Assembly (NCBI GenBank): GCA_018105865.1
Contig: CM030868.1
Span: forward strand, 1,388,454-1,452,453
DNA from: Metaphire vulgaris
Lineage: Eukaryota; Annelida; Clitellata; Crassiclitellata; Megascolecidae
DNA: 64,000 bases
Direction of reading: 5' to 3'
Below, in pieces: positions 57,338 through 64,000 of the stretch. The notes beneath the pieces were generated by a model, which was given only the letters and a program-made list of their open reading frames with translations, did not search any database and had not been told where the DNA came from. Within the stretch, counting starts at the first letter, position 1; the number at the start of each line of letters is the position of its first letter. The translations under genes were made by a program, and so were the position numbers.

Positions 57338-57742
57338 TCAAGCGGAAATGACCCATGCATAAGGACATGTTTGAAGGCAGACTCTTGGCACTAACGGGTC
57401 CATCAGTGAGGAAGCCCTGTACATGACGTTGCAGAAACAGCACCTGACGAAGTCGGCAGCACCGGTGTAGAAGAACCCATCGTTTGCCAGCCGCTCTCTG
57501 CTTCCATACTGCGCTGGCCAATCGAAAAACGTGTAGATTCTCAGCCTCAAACCCTCCAGGTTCAATACCTGGAAGTTTGGCTCGAGTCGATTGAACATCA
57601 CCTCGCAGTCGTCTTCTCTTGACACGTACCTGAGATAAACGCCAGTCGGACGATCGTTGGAACTCGGACGACTTTCCCTTGCCTCGTTTTCGCTTTCGTG
57701 GCCTCCCTCTGCCTCGTTCTCATGAACTGCAACAGCGGACAT
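57338..57742 (-). CDS. BIR-like exon (second BIR), zinc-site segment altered
   Basis: From codon ~60: RLEPNFQVLNLEGLRLRIYT, FFDWPAQYGSRERLANDGFF, then YTGAADFVRCCFCNVMYR. RL..DGFFYTG..DFVRC..C is a good match to the first two-thirds of a BIR domain with its C-x2-C zinc pair. The expected His-x6-Cys follows only if one base is restored and one removed within 57364-57390; the final CPYAW is again in frame. The leader is acidic (HENEAEGGHESENEARES). It overlaps the first BIR open frame by one-frame displacement, so the two are probably one continuous coding block interrupted by a frameshift. Confidence 0.62.
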   Translation of the reverse strand: MSAVAVHENEAEGGHESENEARESRPSSNDRPTGVYLRYVSREDDCEVMFNRLEPNFQVLNLEGLRLRIYTFFDWPAQYGSRERLANDGFFYTGAADFVRCCFCNVMYRASSLMDPLVPRVCLQTCPYAWVISA

Positions 57743-57954
57743 CTTGGTGACTTTTCCCGATGCGTGCGATAGACATCTCCGTTTCTGAAGCCCGAGTGAC
57801 GCGAGTTACAGGCGTGACACTGCACCTCGCTCCCCTTTCCAGTGGAGAAGAAGCCAAGGCGAGACAGCAGCGGTGGACGAGACAGGGCCGAATCCGGATA
57901 GCGTAGATACGTTGCCAGACGACACAATTCCAAACGCATCAAACGATGAGACAT
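57598..57954 (-). CDS. BIR domain exon (first BIR)
   Basis: Reads MSHRLMRLELCRLATYLRYP, SALSRPPLLSRLGFFSTGKG, SEVQCHACNSRHSGFRNGDV and YRTHREKSPRCPLL. All four zinc ligands of a BIR module are present: C-x2-C, His after 15 residues, and Cys six residues later. BIR proteins (IAPs) bind caspases or act in ubiquitin-linked immune and stress signalling; which applies here is unknown, and no RING or CARD domain is visible nearby. After the last Cys (about residue 75) the natural coding frame probably switches to the 57338-57742 frame. An AG acceptor lies just upstream (ATTCATTCCAG), so the ATG may not be the true start. Confidence 0.68.
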   Translation of the reverse strand: MSHRLMRLELCRLATYLRYPDSALSRPPLLSRLGFFSTGKGSEVQCHACNSRHSGFRNGDVYRTHREKSPRCPLLQFMRTRQREATKAKTRQGKVVRVPTIVRLAFISGTCQEKTTAR

Positions 57955-58021
57955 GGCGATTCGATTAATGCCCTCGGTAGATCCTGGAATGAATCAGTCG
58001 ACTTGAGCCTCGCTCACTGGC

Positions 58022-58696
58022 TTCAAAAATAAAAAATCAAATCCGTTTATTAGCATCAGATAACAAAATAAAGAACATAACAAAATAAAGAACAATTGAA
58101 TGATGATAGTATTATTGCAGAAACGTAGGTCTAGGTTATTGGTTATACACTATAGGCCTAAGGCAAGGGATTAACATTAACGGTGTGATACTAAGAGCAG
58201 ACGCAGGCAGAAGGAGATAGAATTATTTCTCTCTTTAAAAAATCAGCATTCCGATAATTGCAAACTTTGAACTTCTGAGATTAATAATTATGCACTTCCT
58301 AGCACCAGTTCTAATACCCAGGATATATCAATCGATGGTATTTCAAAAATCAATCCGATTAGATTAGCACATGTCCGTTTAGCGTTCGATCTCTCCTTAG
58401 GCCTATAACAGTTTCGTTCGAATTCGACATCCAAAATGAATCTTTCGTGCACGTCCTGCGTTTTATAGAAAAAAATGAGTGAACAGCAGCAACAAAAGGA
58501 TTAGCCTAATTCTGTTTATAACAGAGCCTTTGACATTGTTCGCGATGCGCAATTTGACTCGTTAAATATTCGACGCCAATGATCGTACCTTTCATAGAAT
58601 ACGACAGAGTGGGTACCGGTACGTGCTGTATAGCATGACGAGCGAAGTTAGGGTAACAGTTACCTCAAGTGTTTTCGAGTTTATGCTTTGCAGGTG
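58022..58696. other. No gene recognised
   Basis: AT-rich sequence. If the BIR block is a gene, its upstream exons or promoter would lie here, but no domain or initiator stands out. Confidence 0.4.
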
Positions 58697-58887
58697 CAGT
58701 GGCGGCTCCACCTGGGTGGCCAGGGGGCCCGTGTCCCCCCTATTCAATGCCTGCCCCCCAGTAGCCCCGCCCCCAGTTGGGACCCTATACTTAATGCTAT
58801 ATACATTAAACAGCAAATGGTTGGCCCCCCATGATTAGAAGTTGCCACCCCAACGCCCCCACTTGCCAAATCCTAGAGCCGCCACTG
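58697..58887. mobile_element. hAT-like MITE, family B
   Basis: CAGTGGCGGCTCCACCTGG ... TAGAGCCGCCACTG; flanks TGCAGGTG and TGTAGGTG match in 7 of 8 positions. Confidence 0.9.
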
Positions 58888-59903
58888 TGTAGGTGATATG
58901 TGATATAGTCTTTGTGATATTATATGACATTTCGAGACGCACTTGTACGAAGGGCAAAATTGTCTGTCATTGTGTCCCATAATTGCAGGGGTGTCAATGT
59001 CCAGTGTTTCATCAACACCCCTTGGACCCATGAGAGAATAGAATAATTGGTCGGACGACGTGGCGCGAGTTTGATGCTTGCCCCCCCCGGAAAAAGGAGA
59101 ATACAAGTCATAAATATGATTTCCGTTGTCATCTCTTGCGTTTTCTGTATACGGTCCAGTCTAATTTTTCTGGAGACAGTTAATTATAGTGGCTCAGGTT
59201 TTAATTTCCAGAGGTGAATTTTAAACCCTTTAGAATTTCAAATGAATAGTTTTAACATCAGTCTGTCTCGGTGATAGCCAACACCGCCTCTGGGAAGAGG
59301 TGTAGTGGCAGGGGTGTATGTCACAAACTGGGGGAGTGTAACTCCCGCTGGGGATGCAGGAAAATCTCTGACAGCTAACCTAGCGGTTTTAGCTATAGAT
59401 GGCTATGCTAGCGGCTCGGCAAATTAGATATTTTTTCTGTGCGAAAAATGACGCAATGAAAGTGTGTTTAGTCATCTTTATGGAAATTCCGGTTTTAATA
59501 AGCATGGGAAATTCCGCATGCGATGATGGTTTTTCCTAAGTCTTCAGAATTCTACCAATGTCAGCACAACGTGGTTACACACGCGATACTTTCAGCGGCG
59601 ATTCAAGGGGAAAGCACTCCATCGCAATAGGCCTATCTGAGAGCCTCGAACAGTATAAAATGGTTTGGGCATCAGCATTCTTCCTTCTAGACGATTACAA
59701 CGTTGAGGTTTTTCTCAATTTAGCTGCGTTTTGACTCAATTTTACCTTCAACGATACTGGAAAGTGTACTCTTTGTCGTAAATCAGTGTTCAGCTCGAAT
59801 AAAGAACATCTGAAAGATAGTGTAAATATTTCACGAACAATTTTGAAGAAAATTGTGCAAAAGTAGAACCTCCTACAGTAGCGAAATTTAGCGAAATTGA
59901 TGT
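58888..59903. other. No gene recognised
   Basis: Short open frames only. Nothing with domain similarity, tandem structure or clear terminal repeats was found. Confidence 0.45.
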
Positions 59904-60287
59904 CTTAACCCTGTGGACCCGTAAAGCCGCAAAACCGGCTTTTCGTTAGTGTTCCATAAACCCGAGAAGTCCTTTTTGAGTTATCCATTGCTTCTGGAGG
60001 ACATAGACCATTCATTGTTCGCTGAAGGACAACAAGCAATCATTGGACAATTGGATGTGTCAATAATGAAGGCACGCCATCCAATAGGGGACAGACCTCC
60101 CACTTGCATACCATACCACACTCGCTAGAGAACAATGAAGCAAATTACCGCTTTTGTGTCGTCTTGTCACAGAAGCAATTAAATTGACGGTCTCAGCCGA
60201 CCCAAATGCCTGTAGATGCGGTCGCATACCTTTCGTCGATAAGGCTTTCAGCATCATATTTCTTGGACCGGGTAGCGTACGCTCAAA

Positions 60288-60427
60288 CAGGTGGCGATTT
60301 GTGACCTGGAGCAGTGGGGGGATATGTCGAGCTTGGAGGGGATGTAGTTGTGGGAAGATGCAGCAGTAGGGGTGATACAGTTGGGCAGTGGGGGGAATTC
60401 CCCTTCCCCCCTACAAATCGCGCTCTG
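60288..60427. mobile_element. hAT-like MITE, family L, nested in the piggyBac 5' region
   Basis: CAGGTGGCGATTTGTGACC ... CTACAAATCGCGCTCTG, flanked by the exact 8-bp duplication CGCTCAAA (60280-60287 and 60428-60435). It matches 44447-44588 over its whole length. Confidence 0.95.
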
Positions 60428-60516
60428 CGCTCAAACCACTACGAAGGATATTCTATGCTGGAAGTAAACTCAGTTCGTTGGCGGGCATAATTTATCCAGC
60501 GTATATAATAATAAAT

Positions 60517-62445
60517 ATGTCTAAATTTCGCCGGAATAGTGACATCCCGTCTGCGCCAAAGCGGCCACGAATTTCGAATGCTACAACACGTCGCCTGAAT
60601 GCTGCGCAAGCAGCAAAACTGTTGCTGGAAGCGGACAGCGACAGCGACATTGACGCTCTTAGTGATAATGGCGATGGTATGGAGACCGAAGAGGACGATC
60701 ATGCAATGGAGACTGAAGAGAACACTGTTGCTATGGAAACCGAAGAGGAAGCTAGTGATATAGTTGATTCTGTCAGGAATGGAATCTGTGATGGTCCTTC
60801 AGTAAACCATGTCAGCAAAATTACTGATGACAAGTCCACAACAGATAAGTGGGAATGGAATACTGTTGTGAACGTCCCAACTACATCATTCACCGGCCAG
60901 AGTGGCTTCAGAAATATGCCAGAGAGTCTCAGCCGGGACAGCAAAATTATCGACTTTATGGATTTGTTTCTTGACAACGAAATAATCCAGAAAATGGTTG
61001 ATGCTACTAATCTGAGAGCATCCCAAACGAAAAGTAGTAAACCAGATGATTACTATGGAAATCTATGGTCTGATGTGACGGCTGCAGAGATGCGTGCGTT
61101 CATTGGCGTGCGTCTGTCGATGGAACATTTGGTCATCAAACCACGATACAGTGACTACTTCGCCACCTCAAGTAGACTTACTGCTACCCCAGGTTTCCGA
61201 TCTGTTTTCACACGAGACAGATTTTTGTCCATTTGGAAGTTCTGGCACCTAGTCGATGAGAACGATGTCAATCTCAACAAAGCCGACAAACTGTACAAAG
61301 TGCGTCCGTTTATTGATCATATAATGAAAAATTTCGTCACCACTACTACCCACGTCAGATGCTGTCAATTGATGAAGGCATGATCCCGGCTAAAAACCGT
61401 TTGAGTTTCAAACAGTACTGCAAAGACAAACCTACTAAATGGGGAATAAAGGCTTTTCTGCTTACTGACAGTGAGAATGGCTATCTGTACAATGCTGAGG
61501 TCTACATTGGAAAAAGCACTGACGGTTCAGAACGTGCAGAACTTGGAGCTACTGGCAACATTGTTCGTCGTTTGGTGACTGGTCTGGAAAATCAGAATCA
61601 CACAGTGTTCCTAGATCGTTTCTACACGTCGCCTACTCTCTTCAAGTACTTCATTGGTGAAGGTTTCCACGCATGCGGTACTGCCATGACAAATCGGAAA
61701 CACTTCCCGAAGGAACTTATTATTAGCAAGAAGGCGTTGACACGTGGTCAGCACAAGTTTCTATGTAGTGAGCAGATTACTGCTGTGGTTTGGTTTGACA
61801 AACAGCCAATTTATTTTCTCTCTAGTTACCATGATCCATCGATGACGACACTGATCAACCGCAAGAACAAGGATGGCACAGTGGTTGCTGTGACATGTCC
61901 ACAGCTTGTTGTGGACTACAACAGATTTATGGGTGGTGTAGACCACAATGATCAAATGACTAAACTGTACAAACCAAGAAAGCACTACAGATGGCCACGC
62001 CGTTTGTTCCTGAAGTGTGTAATGTGGGCATGCTACAATGCCTACATTGTCGCAGGTCATTATATTCCTCATCGACCGGCTGGTTCCCGACCATACACAT
62101 TTACTGAATTCACAGAAGATTGTGTTGATGGCTTGATAGCTGGCTTCCAGACAACATCTAGTGTCCGTCGACGTAGTGGTGCTGATGAACAAACCCGTCT
62201 ACAGAATGTTGGTGTTCACTTTCCGGAACGTTCGTCGAGCGCAACTGGCAACAACCGATGTCGAGTTTGTCGTGAGAAGTTTCAGCGCTTCAAGAGAAGT
62301 CACCCAGAAGTCCTGGACAAGGACAATCCCCACCCATTGTCAAAGACAAGGATGTGGTGCTCACATTGCAAAAGAGTTTTTATGTGTTCGAGAAAGCTCA
62401 ACATGCTTCAAGGATTATCACATGAAAAAGGAATTCTGGCGATAA
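60517..62445 (+). pseudogene. piggyBac transposase, two single-base frameshifts
   Basis: The start at 60517 (MSKFRRNSDIPSAPKRPR) is chosen because upstream codons belong to the nested MITE. An acidic amino end contains three METEE repeats. From about residue 130 it enters the DDE_Tnp_1_7 fold. One base is missing near 61327-61334; the next frame gives MLSIDEGMIPAK (first catalytic Asp), VFLDRFYTS (second) and MGGVDHNDQM (third and fourth). The carboxy end is a Cys-rich zinc module (NRCRVC ... CSHCKEFLC ... CFKDYH), reached only if one A of the AAAA at 62370-62373 is removed, ending at 62445. The intended length is about 640 residues, normal for the family. As written it encodes no full enzyme, but all catalytic Asp residues survive. 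Confidence 0.9.
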
Positions 62446-62654
62446 ATCTCGAACGTAGGCTTATACGATTTTTGCACTTGACTCAGATTGTTTTATTTTT
62501 ATATTGCTTATTTTATGCTATGTCGACTATGAAATAAGGTTACAGAGTAAAACATATTTTAAATTTTGACAAAAATTGCATGAAAACAGTGCTTAAAACA
62601 GTGCTTCTCTTTTGCATTATGAAACACTTTTGTAATGTATTCACAGTGCCTATA

Positions 62655-62805
62655 ATGTAATATAATATAATATAATATAATATAATATAATATAATATAA
62701 TATAATATAATATAATATAATATAATATAATGTAATGTAATGTAATGTAATGTAATATAACATAACATAACATAATATAATATAATATAATATAATATAA
62801 TATAG

Positions 62806-62842
<37 letters not shown>
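62655..62842. repeat. (ATAAT)n pentanucleotide repeat and (TA)n
   Basis: TAATA pentamers with a TGTAA/CATAA-variant middle, then a pure TA run, inside the piggyBac 3' region. Confidence 0.93.
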
Positions 62843-62843
<1 letters not shown>

Positions 62844-63093
62844 CCAGAAACCCGCTTTCGACCAGAAGTGGTACTGGTCGACCAATAAGTTGCTGGAAAC
62901 TCTGATCTTCGGAACAATCTTATTTCTTCTAGCTTATTGTATACATGTGTACATGCATATTTGATTTCGTCAGGTGTCTAAACTTACAATTGATCAAATA
63001 ACTTTTTGTATTTCTTATTTCTTGTGGCTTATTGTATACATGCATATTTGAAATGCCCCTTTCAGCATCTGAAGTGATTGAATTGTCGTGAAG

Positions 63094-63318
63094 CAGTGGC
63101 GTAGCCAGGATATCCGGAAGGGAGGTTTTGAAAAAAAAGGTCTTCGATAACCGCCAAGGAGGGCCTTGGCGGTTATCGAAGACCTTTTTTCAAAACCTCC
63201 CTTTTCACTCCAAAAATCGCCTCAAAAAATAACAATTGCATGGGAATACATTTTTTTTCGCGCCGTCCAAACCTAACCGTCCTTACCCCAAGCCTCCCTC
63301 CCTCGGGCTACGCCACTG
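63094..63318. mobile_element. hAT-like MITE, family E, nested in piggyBac, with a perfect hairpin core
   Basis: CAGTGGCGTAGCCAGGATAT ... CGGGCTACGCCACTG, flanked by the exact 8-bp duplication TCGTGAAG. The inner 63119-63201 is a nearly perfect palindrome: GGTCTTCGATAACCGCCAAG pairs with CTTGGCGGTTATCGAAGACC, with a loop of about 6 bases. Confidence 0.94.
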
Positions 63319-63936
63319 TCGTGAAGGCATACCAGCGAACAAGTAACGTTAACATGATACTAATAGCAGGTGTCGAATAATTGCTCATAAACCCATTTTG
63401 CCCTGAAGGGATATCTCGGGAAAGAATGACTAGCGGGAAATCGGGAGACGGGCGCGCCTGAATAGGGGCGTTGTTTGGTATGTTCCTTCAGAAAGAATGT
63501 AACGCCGGGGAGGCGGCGATCGGGCGATGCTATTGGACACTCTGACATTCCAGTGTTGTCCAATGCTCTTCTGCTAAAGCAGCGAACCATTGTTCGTTGC
63601 TGAATGTTGTGACATATGGGCAGGTGCTTCAGAACAATGTAAGAAATGCGCCAAGCATCCCCATAATTTCCTCCAGGAGGCCAGGGTTTATGGAACGGAC
63701 GCCCAAGGCCAATAGGGGTGAGAGAGTTAAGTTTTAAACTGACTTGGTAATGTACAGTAAAGTTAGTCCCGTAATCGAATGGGCGTAGGTGCTGATCTAC
63801 GCGTTGGCCTATTAGGCAAGCAGCGATTGCTTTCTCTAGAGTCTAGACCCACGTTTTACCTTCGCAGCTTAACGCTGTTACCAATTTATCGGAGCCAAAG
63901 AACTGAACGGCTTGGTTGGCCGCCGGCGATGCGATT

Positions 63937-64000
63937 AGACCCCGGGATGGTCACCCATTCGAGGACAAACCGCGCTAGACGTTGCTTAACCTCGGTGTTA
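63937..64000 (-). ncRNA. 5S rRNA-like internal promoter segment, cut by window end
   Basis: On the minus strand the sequence reads GAGGTTAAGCAACGTCTAGC, then GCGGTTTGTCCTCGAATGGG and TGACCATCCCGGGG. These line up with the box A (AGCTAAGCAGGG), intermediate element and box C (TTGGATGGGAGACC) of animal 5S rRNA in order and spacing. Too many bases differ for a functional 5S gene. A 5S-derived SINE head or an old pseudogene fits better; the downstream part (about 63740-63936) would then be the SINE body. Confidence 0.5.

Larger units (their letters stand above)
59904..63730 (+). mobile_element. piggyBac (PGBD-type) DNA transposon, nearly complete
   Basis: TTAA at 59904-59907 is followed by CCCTGTGGACCCG. 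The other end reads (minus strand) TTAACTCTCTCACCCC. Both ends then share GTTCCATAAACCC, and further in ATTGGACAA ... TCCAATAG, in inverted orientation, so terminal repeats are long but imperfect (about 200 bp each). A transposase frame lies between them. Two younger MITEs are nested inside (60288-60427 and 63094-63318), along with a pentanucleotide repeat. The right boundary is less certain than the left. Confidence 0.75.

Noticed and set aside
63360..63590. 76-codon minus-strand frame near the right end of piggyBac
   Set aside because: Lies within the inverted subterminal sequence of the transposon and has no domain.

Overview
This window is nuclear DNA from an animal with large introns, probably a marine invertebrate (mollusc, echinoderm or a similar bilaterian). 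The sequence does not let me name the species. It is intron-rich, has no operons, carries a complete vertebrate-like kainate receptor exon series, BIR (IAP-type) sequences and a piggyBac transposase, and is saturated with microsatellites and MITEs. Many MITEs carry 8-bp target duplications or TTAA ends.

Layout. 1-4.2 kb is a ~205-bp complex satellite interrupted by a minisatellite and a dispersed repeat. 4.2-22.4 kb has no recognisable gene; it holds MITEs, tandem repeats, long (TA)n/(CT)n/(GA)n tracts and two CpG-rich promoter-like patches. 22.95-46.35 kb (+) is one gene: a kainate-type ionotropic glutamate receptor. I could place 13 coding exons, from the amino-terminal domain to the stop codon. 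Only the first exon(s), with the signal peptide, are missing. Three of its introns appear to use GC-AG splice sites. 47.2-52 kb is an 11-copy ~335-bp satellite with matching sequence on both flanks. 52.2-58 kb (-) carries BIR-like coding blocks, possibly exons of one multi-BIR gene, separated by a 380-bp foldback element. 59.9-63.73 kb (+) is a nearly complete piggyBac element with TTAA ends, itself hosting two later MITE insertions. The last ~70 bp on the minus strand resemble the internal promoter of 5S rRNA, perhaps the head of a 5S-derived SINE.

A recurring oddity: conserved coding sequences (receptor exon 10, two BIR domains, the transposase) contain single-base frameshifts, mostly in compensating pairs and several in short homopolymers. 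The shifted stretches are still conserved in protein sequence, so uncorrected indel errors or very recent mutations are the likeliest causes; this matters for any gene model. The genes show no functional linkage: receptor (synaptic signalling), BIR gene (possible apoptosis or immune regulation) and transposase (mobile element) are simply neighbours.
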